The notes under the pieces: generated by a model
The model's input: only the letters and a program-made list of their open reading frames with translations
What the model was told of the DNA's origin: nothing
Databases searched by the model: none
Origin: Paucibacter sediminis
GTDB taxonomy: Bacteria > Pseudomonadota > Gammaproteobacteria > Burkholderiales > Burkholderiaceae_C
Assembly: GCF_030254645.1 (NCBI RefSeq)
Contig: NZ_CP116346.1
Span: forward strand, 3,947,001-4,011,000
DNA length: 64,000 nt
Reading direction: 5' to 3'
Part shown: piece after piece, positions 21,012 to 31,851 of the stretch
How the letters are laid out: each line of letters opens with the position of its first letter
Position numbering within the stretch: position 1 is the first letter of the stretch
Position numbers and translations under genes: made by a program

Positions 21012-22481
21012 ATGACGTACCAGCTGCTGATCGACCGCTTCGCCAGCCCGCAGGGCCCCATGCAGCGCCGCCTGCACGAGGCGCTGCGCGCGGCCATCCG
21101 CGCCGGCGTTCTGGCGCCGGGCACGCGCCTGCAGGCCAGCCGGGTGCTGGCGCGCGAGCTGGGCGTGGCGCGCAATACCGTGCTCTATGCCTATGAGCAG
21201 CTCGCCACCGAGGGCCTGATCGCACCCGACCGGCGCGGCAGTCGGGTCAGCGAGCTGCTGCGCCCGCCGGCCAAGGAGACGCGTCCGCCCGGGGCGTCCG
21301 GGTCGCTCGGGCCGCTGGCGCGGCCACTCTCGCGCCGCGCCGAGGCGGTGCTGGCCGCCGGCCCGGTGCTGGAGACCACGCTGGCGTTTGCACCGGGCGT
21401 GCCGGCGCTGGATGAATTCCCCACCCAGCGCTGGCGCCGCCTGCTGGAGCGTTGCTGGCGCGGCCTGGGTCCGGCCCAGCTCAACTATGCGGACGCGGCC
21501 GGCGAGGCCGGGCTGCGCCAGGCGATCGCCGAGCATCTGCGCGCCTCGCGCGGCGTGCAATGCGAGCCGCAGCAGGTCTTCGTCACCGACGGCACGCAGG
21601 CCAGCCTGGACCTGTGCGCGCGCGCCTTTGCCGATGCCGGCGAAACGGCCTGGCTGGAGAGCCCCGGCTATGCCGGCGCCGAGACCGCGCTGCGCGGCGC
21701 CCAGCTGAAGCTGATCGGCATCGCGGTGGACGAGCAGGGCATGGCGCCGCGCGCCCAGGACTGGCGGCGCCAGCGCCCGCGCCTGATCTACACCACGCCC
21801 TCGCACCAATACCCCACCGGCGCGGTGATGAGCCTGGAGCGGCGCCTGGCCCTGCTGGCCCACGCACGCGAGGCCGGTAGCCTGATCATCGAGGACGACT
21901 ACGACAGCGAGTTCCGCCACGACGGCCCACCGCTGCCGGCCATGCAGGGCCTGCAGGCGGACGCGCCGGTGCTCTACCTGGGCACCTTCAGCAAGACCTT
22001 GTTCCCGGGCCTGCGCATCGGCTTCATGGTGGTGCCCGAGGGCCTGTGCGAGGCGCTCGCGCGCCTGCTGGCGCGCAGCCAGCCGCGCGGCCGCATGGCC
22101 GATCAGCTGGCCCTGGCCGAGTTCCTGCGCAGCGGCCAGTTCGGCCTGCACCTGCGCCGCATGCGTCGGCTCTATCGCCAGCGCCGCGACGCGCTGGTGG
22201 CGGCGCTGGAGCGCGAGTTGGGTGATCTGGCCAGTGTCCACGGCGGCTCGGCCGGCATGCATCTGGCGCTGCGCTTTGCAGACAGCGCCGGCCTTGATGA
22301 CGTGGCCATCAGTGCGCGGGCGCTGCGGGCCGGCATCGTCGCACCGGCGCTCAGCGAGCTGGCGATGGGGCCGCGCGCCCAGGCCTGGCGCGGCCTGCTG
22401 CTGGGCTATGCCCAGGTGCCGGTGGCGCAGATGGCGCCGCTGGTCGCGCGCTTGGCCAAGGTGCTGCGGGCCGGGCCATAG
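21012..22481 (+). CDS. MocR-family (PdxR-like) transcriptional regulator
   Basis: This 489-residue fusion has an N-terminal GntR winged helix (about 1-75: LHEALRAAIRAGVLAPGTRL, LGVARNTVLYAYEQLATEG) and a class-I aminotransferase-like domain (about 105-485). The PLP-binding lysine is kept in GTFSKTLFPGLRIGF, and the aspartate motif IIEDDYDSEF is present, so it should bind PLP. It is divergent from the PNPOx gene. An in-frame ATG at 20976 would add 12 residues but would place the start inside the likely promoter, so I prefer 21012. Confidence 0.88.
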   Translation: MTYQLLIDRFASPQGPMQRRLHEALRAAIRAGVLAPGTRLQASRVLARELGVARNTVLYAYEQLATEGLIAPDRRGSRVSELLRPPAKETRPPGASGSLGPLARPLSRRAEAVLAAGPVLETTLAFAPGVPALDEFPTQRWRRLLERCWRGLGPAQLNYADAAGEAGLRQAIAEHLRASRGVQCEPQQVFVTDGTQASLDLCARAFADAGETAWLESPGYAGAETALRGAQLKLIGIAVDEQGMAPRAQDWRRQRPRLIYTTPSHQYPTGAVMSLERRLALLAHAREAGSLIIEDDYDSEFRHDGPPLPAMQGLQADAPVLYLGTFSKTLFPGLRIGFMVVPEGLCEALARLLARSQPRGRMADQLALAEFLRSGQFGLHLRRMRRLYRQRRDALVAALERELGDLASVHGGSAGMHLALRFADSAGLDDVAISARALRAGIVAPALSELAMGPRAQAWRGLLLGYAQVPVAQMAPLVARLAKVLRAGP

Positions 22482-22558
22482 CAATGGATCCGTGCCGTTG
22501 GTCTGCACACCAAGCCTTCGCGCGACTCAGGCGCGAGGAGGATTGGGGCGGGGCGTGG

Positions 22559-23161
22559 TCAGCGCGAAGGAGCCTCTGGTACCTGAGTTGCCGCCAGCGT
22601 CCCAAGCATCGCGTCACGGCATACCGTGAGGAATTCGTCGGCGAGGGGCGAGTCGTCCGGGCAGGCTCGCGACATGACGAGGGCTCCCACGGCGTGCGAG
22701 ATCATGTCCAGGACCTGGGCGCGCGTCTGGCGCGCGTCTGCAGAATCTGCCACATCGCCATCGCCGCGGCTCAATGCCGCCACCAGGCTCTCTATGCCCG
22801 TTGCAAAAGCGCTTCGGACTGAATCGGGCTGACGTGCCGCGTCCCCGCCCAAGGCGGCCATCGTGCAACCGGTGCCACGACTGTCACGGTGCTCGCGCGA
22901 TAGGTACTGCCTGACGAACTCAGCAAGTTCTACACCGGCCCCTGTCAGCGCAATGGTCTGGGCGATGCCGCAAGCCGCCGATTCCGCGATCAGGTCGGTC
23001 TTGGACCCGAACTGCTTGTAGAAGCCGCCGTGGGTGAAGCCGGCGGCGGCCATCAGGTCGGCCACGCCGACGCCGTCATAGCCGCGTTCACGAAACAGCT
23101 GGGAAGCTGTTTCCACCACATGCGCCCGATTCGCCTGCGCCTGCGCTTTGGTGACTCTCAT
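22559..23161 (-). CDS. TetR-family transcriptional repressor
   Basis: The 200-residue product has the TetR helix-turn-helix at about residues 12-55 (ASQLFRERGYDGVGVADLM, then AAAGFTHGGFYKQFGSK). The C-terminal ligand domain (with GTGCTMAALGGDAARQPD) resembles the LmrA/YxaF and NemR-like group that often senses electrophiles or lipophilic compounds. It is divergent from the six-gene operon starting at 23332. The spacer holds a good inverted repeat over the operon promoter, so it most likely represses that operon and itself. I chose ATG 23161; a longer frame to 23278 would cover the operator. Confidence 0.88.
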   Translation of the reverse strand: MRVTKAQAQANRAHVVETASQLFRERGYDGVGVADLMAAAGFTHGGFYKQFGSKTDLIAESAACGIAQTIALTGAGVELAEFVRQYLSREHRDSRGTGCTMAALGGDAARQPDSVRSAFATGIESLVAALSRGDGDVADSADARQTRAQVLDMISHAVGALVMSRACPDDSPLADEFLTVCRDAMLGTLAATQVPEAPSR

Positions 23162-23218
23162 CGCTTGTTTGCCCTGGAGTGATGCATTTGTCGATCTCGA
23201 TTCTATATTGATGTTGTT

Positions 23219-23249
23219 CGTAATCAAAGTATTGACATTTTGGATTACG
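23219..23249. promoter_or_regulatory. Probable TetR operator
   Basis: CGTAATC (23219-23225) and GATTACG (23243-23249) are a perfect 7-bp inverted repeat with a 17-bp AT-rich centre. This AT-rich patch stands out in GC-rich DNA and overlaps the promoter of the SDR operon. Confidence 0.6.
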
Positions 23250-23260
23250 TCCATCATCAT
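23232..23260 (+). promoter_or_regulatory. Sigma-70 promoter of the SDR operon
   Basis: TTGACA (23232-23237) is a perfect -35 box. A weaker -10 (CATCAT, 23255-23260) follows after 17 bp. The -35 lies inside the inverted repeat of the probable TetR operator, a classic repression layout. Confidence 0.55.
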
Positions 23261-23331
23261 TGGTCCATGCCAAGCCAATCCCGCCGGAAGTCGAACTCAC
23301 TCGACAAGCGGCCATCACTGCTCAGGAACTC

Positions 23332-24129
23332 ATGAACATGACCAGCACTCCTTCCACCGTCCTCATCACCGGCGCGTCCAGCGGCATCGGCGCCGTCTAC
23401 GCCGAGCGCTTTGCAAAGCGTGGCCACGACCTGGTTCTGGTTGCCCGCGACAAATCCCGGCTCGATGCGCTTGCGGCACGCCTGCAGGAGGCGCACAAGG
23501 TCACGGTCGACGTGCTGCAGGCGGACCTGACGCAGCAGAGCGAGCTGGCGGCGGTCGAAACCCGCCTGCGCGAGGACGCTCGCATCGGCATCCTGATCAA
23601 CAACGCGGGCATGGCGCAGCCCGGCAGCTTTGTCCAGCAAAGCGCGCAAGCCATCGAGAGGCTGATCGCCCTCAACACCACGGCGTTGACCCGCTTGGCG
23701 GCCGCCATTGCCCCACGCCTGGTACAGGCCGGCACCGGCACCATCGTCAACATCGGCTCGGTGGTGGGCTTCGCACCCGAACTCGGCATGACGATCTACG
23801 GTGCTACCAAGGCCTTCGTGCTGTTCCTGTCGCAGGGCTTGAACCTGGAGCTCTCGCCCAGGGGCATCTATGTGCAGGCCGTGCTGCCGGCCGCGACGCG
23901 CACGGAGATCTGGGAGCGTGCCGGCGTTGACATCAACACCCTCCCCGAAGTCATGGACGTCGAGGAACTGGTCGATGCGGCCATGGTCGGCTTCGACCGC
24001 CGCGAACTCGTCACGATCCCGCCGCTCCATGTGGCCGAGCGCTGGGACGCGTTGGATGGCGCGCGCCAAGGCTTGCTGTCTGACGTCCGGCAGGCCCACG
24101 CGGCCGATCGCTACCGCCAGCAGGCCTGA
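23332..24129 (+). CDS. Short-chain dehydrogenase/reductase
   Basis: The 265-residue product is a classical SDR. The NAD(P) site is TGASSGIG near residue 14, NNAG is near 87, the catalytic serine lies in NIGSVVGF, and the active-site pair is YGATK near 157-161. Members oxidise alcohols or reduce ketones; the substrate is not predictable. It is first in the TetR-controlled operon. AGGA lies 4 bases before ATG 23332 and 10 bases before a second in-frame ATG at 23338; either could be used. Codon use here looks less GC-biased at third positions than in the flanking genes. Confidence 0.88.
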   Translation: MNMTSTPSTVLITGASSGIGAVYAERFAKRGHDLVLVARDKSRLDALAARLQEAHKVTVDVLQADLTQQSELAAVETRLREDARIGILINNAGMAQPGSFVQQSAQAIERLIALNTTALTRLAAAIAPRLVQAGTGTIVNIGSVVGFAPELGMTIYGATKAFVLFLSQGLNLELSPRGIYVQAVLPAATRTEIWERAGVDINTLPEVMDVEELVDAAMVGFDRRELVTIPPLHVAERWDALDGARQGLLSDVRQAHAADRYRQQA

Positions 24130-24159
24130 GCCCCCATCCCTCGCAAACGGAAGTCTGTC

Positions 24160-25086
24160 ATGCCTATCAAGCTGATGAAATCGATCCTCCACGCGCTCGC
24201 ACTGTCCGGTGTGCTGGCCTCTTCGAGCGCCTTGGCGAGCGATGTGCAGCCGGCGACATGGAAGAGCGTGCCGACGCAAAGTGTCACGGCCGGCGATGTG
24301 AGCTTCTCCTACCGCGAGCTCGGGCAGCAAAACGGCGGCACGCCCGTGGTGCTTCTCGTCCACCTGGCTGCCGTGCTGGACAACTGGGATCCGCGCATGG
24401 TGGACGGGCTCGCCGCGAAACATCACGTGATCGCGTTCGACAACCGAGGTGTCGGCGCCTCCACCGGCAAGCCGGCCAACACCATCGAGCAGATGGCCGA
24501 CGACGTCATCAGCTTCATCAAGGCCAAGGGCTTCACGCAGGTGGACCTGTTCGGCTTCTCGATCGGCGGAATGATCGCGCAGGAGATCGTGCTGAAGGAT
24601 TCGCAGCTGGTTCGCAAATTGATTCTTGCAGGCACGGGCCCAGCCGGAGGCGAGGGCATCAGCTCTGTCGCAGGCGTGGCGAACTACGACCTGATTCGGG
24701 CCACGCTGACCGGCCAGGATCCGAAGCAGTACCTGTTCTTCACCCGCACGCCGAACGGCATCGAGGCCGGCAAGGCGTTTCTGAAGCGATTGCAGGAGCG
24801 CATCGACCAGCGCGACAGCGAGATCGCCATCTGGGCCTATGTGTCGCAACTGCAGGCGCTCAGTGCCTGGGGGCAGAAGCGACCGGCCGACCTCTCGGTG
24901 ATCAAGCAGCCGGTGCTCGTGGCCAATGGTGAGGATGACCGGATGGTGCCCACGCGCAACTCGCATGAGCTGGCGAAGCGCCTGCCGAATGCGCAGTTGA
25001 TCATCTACCCGGATGCAGGGCACGGTGGCATCTTCCAGTATCACGAGGACTTCGTGCCCAAGGCGCTGGCCTTCCTGGCGAATTGA
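24160..25086 (+). CDS. Exported alpha/beta hydrolase
   Basis: The product has 308 residues with a signal peptide (LHALALSGVLASSSALA, cut near residue 27), so it should act in the periplasm or outside. The alpha/beta hydrolase triad is visible: Ser in GFSIGG (near 137), Asp in ANGEDDRMVP, His in PDAGHGG near the C-terminus. The usual HG oxyanion motif is replaced by VHLAAVLDNWDP. It is a close paralogue of the next gene. Family members cleave esters, lactones or C-C bonds. It lies 30 bp after the SDR gene and overlaps the next unit by TGATG-type spacing. Confidence 0.87.
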   Translation: MPIKLMKSILHALALSGVLASSSALASDVQPATWKSVPTQSVTAGDVSFSYRELGQQNGGTPVVLLVHLAAVLDNWDPRMVDGLAAKHHVIAFDNRGVGASTGKPANTIEQMADDVISFIKAKGFTQVDLFGFSIGGMIAQEIVLKDSQLVRKLILAGTGPAGGEGISSVAGVANYDLIRATLTGQDPKQYLFFTRTPNGIEAGKAFLKRLQERIDQRDSEIAIWAYVSQLQALSAWGQKRPADLSVIKQPVLVANGEDDRMVPTRNSHELAKRLPNAQLIIYPDAGHGGIFQYHEDFVPKALAFLAN

Positions 25087-25100
25087 TGTCGGAGGCCCTC

Positions 25101-25946
25101 ATGACTGACACCCATCTCACCGCACCCACCCGTTTCGTGAGCGTCGACGGCGCACGGCTCGCCTACCGGCGCTGGGGCAATGCGGGCGCTGGGCAAGCGC
25201 CGCTGCTGATGCTGCAACACTTCCGGGGCGGCATGGACCACTGGGATCCGCTGATGACGGACGGCCTGGCCGAAGGCCGGGAGGTGATCCTCTACAACGG
25301 TCGAGGCATCGCGTCCTCTGATGGGACACCACGCACGCGCATCGAGGACATGGCCGACGATGCGGCGGCCTTCGTTCGTGCGCTGGGCCTGGAACAGGTC
25401 GACCTGCTGGGCTTCTCGCTGGGAGGCTTCCAGGCGCTCGATCTGACCTGGCGTCATCCGACGCTTGTGCGCAAGCTGATGCTTCTGGGCACGGGCCCGC
25501 GCGGCGGTGATCCGGAGATGGAGCATCGCGTGCTGGGCACGGCCGTCAACCCGGTGCCGACCCTGGAAGACTTCCTGTATCTGTTCTTCGGCCGCTCCGA
25601 GACGGCGGCGCAAGCAGGAAGGGACTTCTGGGAGCGGCGCCATCGGCGCGTCGATCAGCACCCGCCGTCCTCACCCGATGCCGCGAAGGCGCAGATCGAG
25701 GCCAATATGCATTACCTGCCCAGGTTGTCGGAAGACGATCCCTTCGCCTACCTGCGCGGCATCCAGCAGCCAACCTTCATCCTCAACGGCGTGCACGACG
25801 TGATGATCCCGACGGTCAACTCGTTCTACATGGCGCGTAACCTGCCGAACGCCCAGCTGTTCATCTATCCCGACTCGGGCCACGCCGCGCAGTTCCAGTA
25901 CCCGCAGCGATTCCTGCGTCACGCGGTCCAGTTCCTCGGCGAGTGA
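25101..25946 (+). CDS. Cytosolic alpha/beta hydrolase
   Basis: The 281-residue product has no signal peptide. The triad is Ser in GFSLGG (near 112), Asp in NGVHDVMIP and His in PDSGHAA. It shares several blocks with the preceding exported enzyme (DHWDPLMTDGLA against DNWDPRMVDGLA; NLPNAQLFIYPDSGH against RLPNAQLIIYPDAGH), which points to tandem duplication and then different location. GGAGG sits 5 bases before ATG 25101, which decides the start over ATG 25086. Confidence 0.87.
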   Translation: MTDTHLTAPTRFVSVDGARLAYRRWGNAGAGQAPLLMLQHFRGGMDHWDPLMTDGLAEGREVILYNGRGIASSDGTPRTRIEDMADDAAAFVRALGLEQVDLLGFSLGGFQALDLTWRHPTLVRKLMLLGTGPRGGDPEMEHRVLGTAVNPVPTLEDFLYLFFGRSETAAQAGRDFWERRHRRVDQHPPSSPDAAKAQIEANMHYLPRLSEDDPFAYLRGIQQPTFILNGVHDVMIPTVNSFYMARNLPNAQLFIYPDSGHAAQFQYPQRFLRHAVQFLGE

Positions 25947-26002
25947 TGGCGGCGACCGCCGTCGTCCGCATCGCCTTGCCGGCTCTCTAAAGGTTGCCCC
26001 TC

Positions 26003-26401
26003 ATGTTGAAGTTCAAGTTCCTCTTGTGGGCGTTCGCCCAGATCCTCAAGCGCCAGATTCGCGGAAACCCCGACTGCGCCCGCTATGTCGCCAGCAAGCG
26101 CCTGGTGTTCCAGATCCGCACTGCCTCGGGCGCGGGCCGCACCTTCGTGATCGAAGGCGGCGCCATCCGGTCTTTTGCCGGGCTCGCCGCGAATCCCCAG
26201 TTCACGTTCAGCTTCAAGGACGCCACCAGGGGATTCGCCATCCTGTCGGCCAAGGACAGCCAGGCCGCCTTCCTACGGGCTCTGGGTAGCAAGGAGCTGG
26301 TCATCAGCGGCGACTTCCAGGAAGTGATGTGGTTTCAGGGACTGACGGCATTCCTGCAGCCACCCAAAATCATCTCGCCGTATGAACGCACGGCCTTCTG
26401 A
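26003..26401 (+). CDS. Small SCP2-like protein of the TetR operon
   Basis: The 132-residue product has no signal peptide and a basic, hydrophobic N-terminus (MLKFKFLLWAFAQILKRQ). The rest (FVIEGGAIRSFAGLAANPQ, FSFKDATRGFAIL, ELVISGDFQEVMWFQGL) looks like the sterol-carrier-protein-2 fold, which holds hydrophobic ligands. That assignment is by pattern and only moderate. Carrying a lipophilic intermediate between the hydrolases and the flavoenzyme would fit the operon. AAAGG stands 9 bases before ATG 26003. The 3' end overlaps an alternative start (26382) of the next gene. Confidence 0.6.
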   Translation: MLKFKFLLWAFAQILKRQIRGNPDCARYVASKRLVFQIRTASGAGRTFVIEGGAIRSFAGLAANPQFTFSFKDATRGFAILSAKDSQAAFLRALGSKELVISGDFQEVMWFQGLTAFLQPPKIISPYERTAF

Positions 26402-26408
26402 GTTGCCC

Positions 26409-27659
<1,251 letters not shown>

Positions 27660-27720
27660 GAGGCAGGCTTGTGACCCGATTGACCACCACCCTGGGTTCG
27701 CCAGGAACAAGGAAGAAGAC

Positions 27721-28722
27721 ATGAAAGCCCTCACATTCAAGCGCTACGGCAAGTCGCCCGATATCGGGTTCTCCAACGTCGACCGCCCCACGCTGCAACC
27801 CGACGAGCTGCTGGTTCAAGTTCACGCCGCAGGCGTGAACCCCATCGACAACATGGTCCCGGTCGGCACCTTCAAACCTGTGCTGCATTTCAAGCTGCCG
27901 GCCATCCTGGGCAGCGATCTGGCCGGCGTGGTGGTCGAGATCGGGAGCCGCGTGACCCGCTTCAAGCCGGGTGACGAGGTCTTCGCCAGCCTCTTTGACC
28001 TGGGCAAGGGGTCGATTGCAGAGTTCGCCGCGGTGCCGGAAAGCGCCGCCGCCCTGAAGCCGCCCAAGCTGGACTTCGTGCAGGCCGCGTCCGTCCCCAT
28101 GGTCGCGCTCACCTCCTGGCAGGCGTTGAAGGAACGTATCAAGCTGCGCCATGGTCAGAAGGTGTTCATCCCTGCAGGCTCGGGTGGCATCGGGACCTTT
28201 GCGATCCAGCTGGCTCACCAGCTTGGCGCCAAGGTCGGGACGACGGTCAGTACCGGCAACGTCGAGTTCGTTCGCGGCTTGGGTGCCGATGAAATCGTCG
28301 ACTACAAGAAGCAGGAATTCGAGAAGCTGCTGCGCGGTTACGACGCCGTGCTTGGCACGGTCCGGGGCGACGCCATCGAGAAGTCGCTGGATATCCTGAA
28401 GCCGGGAAGCCGCATCGTTTCGCTCATCGGCCCGCTGGATGCGGCCTTCGCAAAGGCGAAGAAGCTGAACTTCTTCCTGACGTTTGTGTTCGGCCTGATG
28501 AGCCGCAAGATCCGCAAACTGTCCCGGAAGAAGGGCGTCGACTACGCCTTCCTCTTCGTGCGGCCTGATGGCCAACAGCTCGCAGAAATCGCTGAGCTGC
28601 TCAAGACCGAACGGATCCGACCGGTCATCGACAAGGTGTTCCCGTTCGACCAGGCCAAGGAAGCCCTGGACTACCTGGCCCTCGGCCGAGCCAAGGGAAA
28701 GGTCGTCATCAAGATCAAATGA
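27721..28722 (+). CDS. MDR-family zinc-independent NADP oxidoreductase (quinone reductase-like)
   Basis: The 333-residue product has the GroES-like N-terminal domain (VQVHAAGVNPIDNMVPVG, GSDLAGVVVEIG) and a Rossmann domain with IPAGSGGIGTFAIQLAHQLG. No zinc-ligand cysteines are present, so it belongs to the quinone reductase/enoyl reductase side of the family. AAGGA lies shortly before ATG 27721. It closes the TetR-controlled operon, 61 bp after the OYE gene. Together the OYE, this reductase and the SDR give three redox steps for a ketone or enone. It is convergent with acnB across the terminator at 28733. Confidence 0.87.
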   Translation: MKALTFKRYGKSPDIGFSNVDRPTLQPDELLVQVHAAGVNPIDNMVPVGTFKPVLHFKLPAILGSDLAGVVVEIGSRVTRFKPGDEVFASLFDLGKGSIAEFAAVPESAAALKPPKLDFVQAASVPMVALTSWQALKERIKLRHGQKVFIPAGSGGIGTFAIQLAHQLGAKVGTTVSTGNVEFVRGLGADEIVDYKKQEFEKLLRGYDAVLGTVRGDAIEKSLDILKPGSRIVSLIGPLDAAFAKAKKLNFFLTFVFGLMSRKIRKLSRKKGVDYAFLFVRPDGQQLAEIAELLKTERIRPVIDKVFPFDQAKEALDYLALGRAKGKVVIKIK

Positions 28723-28732
28723 CGGGTGTCGC

Positions 28733-28766
28733 AAAAAAAAAGCCCGCCCGGTTGCCCGGGCGGGCT
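28733..28766 (-). terminator. Rho-independent terminator of acnB
   Basis: A perfect 11-bp stem (28741-28751 with 28756-28766, loop TTGC) is followed, in minus-strand reading, by eight T residues (A tract at 28733-28740). It lies 36 bp after the acnB stop. Confidence 0.92.
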
Positions 28767-28802
28767 TGTCAGCACCGATCAGCGCGGCGCTTCAGATGGT
28801 GA

Positions 28803-31394
28803 TCAGGCGGTGACGCCCTTGGCAGTCTCCGCGTACTCTTCGATCTGGTCGAAGTTCATGTACTTGTAGATCGAGGCGCCGTCCTTGTTCACCACGCCCA
28901 TGGCCTCGTGATACTCGCTCACGCTGGGGATCTTGCCCAGCTTGGAGGCGATCGCGGCCAACTCCGCCGAGGCCAGGAACACATTGGTGTTCTTGCCCAG
29001 GCGGTTGGGGAAGTTGCGGGTCGAGGTCGAGACCACGGTGGCACCTTCACGCACCTGCGCCTGGTTGCCCATGCACAGCGAGCAGCCGGGCATCTCGGTG
29101 CGCGCACCGGCGGTGCCGAAGGCGGCGTAATGGCCTTCCTTGATCAGCTCGCTCTGGTCCATCTTGGTGGGCGGTGCCACCCACAGCTTGACCGGGATGT
29201 CGCGCTGGCCGCCCAGCAGCTTGGCCGCGGCGCGGAAGTGGCCGATGTTCGTCATGCAGGAACCGATGAAGGCCTCGTCGATCTTGGTGCCGGCCACTTC
29301 GCTGAGGGTCTTGGCATCGTCCGGATCGTTGGGGCAGCAGAGGATGGGTTCCTTGATGTCGGCCAGGTCGATCTCGATCACGGCCGCGTATTCGGCGTCC
29401 TTGTCAGCTTCCAGCAGGCTGGGGTTGGCCAGCCAGGCTTCGACCTTCTCGATACGGCGCTGCAGGGTGCGCGCGTCGGCATAGCCGTCCGCGATCATGT
29501 TCTTCATCAGCACGATGTTGCTGCTGAGGTATTCCTTGATCGGCGCGGGGTTCAGCTTGACCGTGCAGCCGGCGGCGCTGCGCTCGGCCGAGGCGTCGCT
29601 GAGCTCGAACGCTTGCTCGACCTTCAGGTCGGGCAGGCCTTCGATCTCGAGGATGCGGCCCGAGAACACGTTCTTCTTGCCGGCCTTGGCGACGGTCAGC
29701 AGACCGGCCTTGATGGCGTACAGCGGGATCGCATGCACCAGATCACGCAGGGTGATGCCGGGCTGCATCTGGCCCTTGAAGCGCACCAGCACCGACTCGG
29801 GCATATCCAGCGGCATCACGCCGGTGGCGGCGCCGAAGGCGACCAGGCCGGAGCCTGCCGGGAAGGAGATGCCGATCGGGAAGCGGGTGTGCGAATCGCC
29901 GCCGGTGCCGACGGTGTCGGGCAGCAGCAGGCGGTTCAGCCAGCTGTGGATCACGCCGTCGCCCGGGCGCAGGGCCACGCCGCCACGGTTGCTGATGAAG
30001 GCGGGCAGCTCGCGATGCGTCTTCACGTCCACGGGCTTGGGATAGGCCGCGGTGTGGCAGAACGATTGCATCACCAGGTCGGCGCTGAAGCCCAGGCAGG
30101 CCAGGTCCTTCAGCTCGTCGCGGGTCATCGGGCCGGTGGTGTCCTGCGAGCCGACGGTGGTCATCTTCGGTTCGCAATAGGTGCCGGGGCGCACGCCCTG
30201 GCCTTCCGGCAGGCCGACGGCACGGCCGACCATCTTCTGCGCCAGCGTGAAGCCGGCCTTGGTTTCGGCGGGGGCCTGCGGCAGGCGGAACAGGGTGGAG
30301 GCGGGCAGGCCCAGGTAGTCGCGTGCCTTGCCGGTCAGCGAGCGGCCGATGATCAGGTTGATGCGGCCGCCGGCGCGCACCTCGTCGAACAGCACGTCGC
30401 TCTTGAGCTTGAACTCGGCCACGGTCTGGCCGTCCTTCACCAGCTTGCCTTCATAGGGCAGCACGTCGATGACGTCGCCCATTTCCAGCTTGCTGACGTC
30501 GACCTCGATCGGCAGCGAGCCCGAGTCTTCCTGCGTGTTGAAGAAGATCGGGGCGATCTTGCCGCCCAGGGTCACGCCGCCGAAGCGCTTGTTCGGCACG
30601 AAGGGGATGTCTTGGCCGGTGGCCCAGATCACGCTGTTGGTGGCGCTCTTGCGCGAGGAACCGGTGCCGACCACGTCGCCCACGTAGGCGACCAGGTGGC
30701 CCTTCTTCTTCAGGTCCTCGATGAACTGCATCGGGCCGCGCTTGCCGTCTTCCTCGGGCTCGAAGGCCGCGTCGGGGCGGGTGTTCTTCAGCATCGCCAG
30801 GTAGTGCAGCGGGATGTCCGGGCGGCTCCAGGCATCGGGGGCGGGCGAGAGGTCGTCGGTATTGGTTTCGCCGGGCACCTTGAAGACGGTGACGGTGATC
30901 TTCTTCTCGACCTCGGGGCGGCTGGTGAACCATTCGGCATCGGCCCAGCTCTGGATCACTTCCAGCGCCTTGGCATTGCCGGCCTTGGCCTTGACTTCGA
31001 CGTCGTGGAAGAAGTCGAACATCAGCAGGGTCTTCTTCAGGCCTGCGGCGGCCACGCCGGCCACCTCGGCATCGTCCAGCAGGTCGATCAGCGGCTTGAC
31101 GTTGTAGCCGCCCACCATGGTGCCCAGCAGCTCGGTGGCCTTGGCCTTGGAGATCAGGCCGACGGCGAGGTCGCCATGGGCCACGGCGGCCAGGAAGCTG
31201 GCCTTGACCTTGGCGGCGTCATCCACGCCCGGCGGCACGCGGTGCGTCAGCAGGTCGAGCAGGAATTCGCCCTCGCCAGCCGGCGGGTTCTTGATCAACT
31301 CGATCAGCTCGGCGACCTGCTTGGCATCCAGCGGCAGGGGCGGGATGCCCAGCGCGGCGCGCTCGGCTTGGTGTTGGCGATAGGCTTGCAACAT
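28803..31394 (-). CDS. acnB: Aconitate hydratase B
   Basis: AcnB isomerises citrate to isocitrate in the TCA cycle using a 4Fe-4S cluster. The 863 residues match the family exactly, starting [20 protein letters not shown] with the B-type N-terminal HEAT-like domain. Cluster cysteines appear in [15 protein letters not shown] and in [20 protein letters not shown] 31394 has AGGAG 6 bases upstream. Only 40 bp separate it from the stop of the PIN toxin gene on the same strand, leaving little room for its own promoter. A strong terminator follows. Confidence 0.97.
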   Translation of the reverse strand: MLQAYRQHQAERAALGIPPLPLDAKQVAELIELIKNPPAGEGEFLLDLLTHRVPPGVDDAAKVKASFLAAVAHGDLAVGLISKAKATELLGTMVGGYNVKPLIDLLDDAEVAGVAAAGLKKTLLMFDFFHDVEVKAKAGNAKALEVIQSWADAEWFTSRPEVEKKITVTVFKVPGETNTDDLSPAPDAWSRPDIPLHYLAMLKNTRPDAAFEPEEDGKRGPMQFIEDLKKKGHLVAYVGDVVGTGSSRKSATNSVIWATGQDIPFVPNKRFGGVTLGGKIAPIFFNTQEDSGSLPIEVDVSKLEMGDVIDVLPYEGKLVKDGQTVAEFKLKSDVLFDEVRAGGRINLIIGRSLTGKARDYLGLPASTLFRLPQAPAETKAGFTLAQKMVGRAVGLPEGQGVRPGTYCEPKMTTVGSQDTTGPMTRDELKDLACLGFSADLVMQSFCHTAAYPKPVDVKTHRELPAFISNRGGVALRPGDGVIHSWLNRLLLPDTVGTGGDSHTRFPIGISFPAGSGLVAFGAATGVMPLDMPESVLVRFKGQMQPGITLRDLVHAIPLYAIKAGLLTVAKAGKKNVFSGRILEIEGLPDLKVEQAFELSDASAERSAAGCTVKLNPAPIKEYLSSNIVLMKNMIADGYADARTLQRRIEKVEAWLANPSLLEADKDAEYAAVIEIDLADIKEPILCCPNDPDDAKTLSEVAGTKIDEAFIGSCMTNIGHFRAAAKLLGGQRDIPVKLWVAPPTKMDQSELIKEGHYAAFGTAGARTEMPGCSLCMGNQAQVREGATVVSTSTRNFPNRLGKNTNVFLASAELAAIASKLGKIPSVSEYHEAMGVVNKDGASIYKYMNFDQIEEYAETAKGVTA

Positions 31395-31434
31395 GGCTAC
31401 TCCTGGTGTCGTTGAGTGGGATGGGCGCTGCTGT

Positions 31435-31839
31435 TCAGACCGGCTTGGGCTTGATCAGCTTCAGACCCTTGAAATAGTCGCGGAAGAATCCGTCGTCGGC
31501 GGTGATGAGGGCGCTGCATTGCAGCAGGGCATGGGCGCCGACGATGAAGTCCGGCACGGTGCGCTGGCGTTCGCCGCCGCGCGCACGGTAGCGGCGCTGC
31601 ATCTCGCCGGCGCGTATGGCGGCGCGTTGTTCAACGGCACTGTAGACGATGCCCATGTCTTCGAGCACCTGCATGGCCTGGTCGCCGTCGTGCAGCGAGG
31701 AGCAGATCTCGGAGACCACCACGTCGCAGACCACCACCGGCCCGTGCGAGAGCGCCTCGCGCAGCGCCGCCTCGGCCAGGTCGGCGCGTTCGCTGTCGCT
31801 CAGCAGGTCGACGAGCACGGAGGAATCGATGGCAATCAT
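31435..31839 (-). CDS. vapC: PIN-domain ribonuclease toxin (VapC-like)
   Basis: The 134-residue product has the PIN nuclease fold. Conserved acidic residues are present: D5 in [13 protein letters not shown], the glutamate in [10 protein letters not shown], the aspartate in [13 protein letters not shown], and the aspartate in [13 protein letters not shown]. VapC toxins cut tRNA or rRNA unless bound by their antitoxin. It lies 12 bp after the AbrB-type antitoxin gene and 40 bp before acnB, all on the same strand. All catalytic positions are kept, so it looks functional. Confidence 0.87.
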   Translation of the reverse strand: MIAIDSSVLVDLLSDSERADLAEAALREALSHGPVVVCDVVVSEICSSLHDGDQAMQVLEDMGIVYSAVEQRAAIRAGEMQRRYRARGGERQRTVPDFIVGAHALLQCSALITADDGFFRDYFKGLKLIKPKPV

Positions 31840-31851
31840 GGGCGGGCCGCT

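Noticed and set aside
21990-22005. Another stretch starting GCAAGACCT in the MocR gene
   Set aside because: It codes the conserved PLP-lysine motif and diverges from the 16-bp repeat after nine bases, so it is explained by the protein.
28908-31415. An 835-codon open frame antisense to acnB
   Set aside because: AcnB is full length and conserved throughout; the antisense product has no domain and the composition of a shadow frame.
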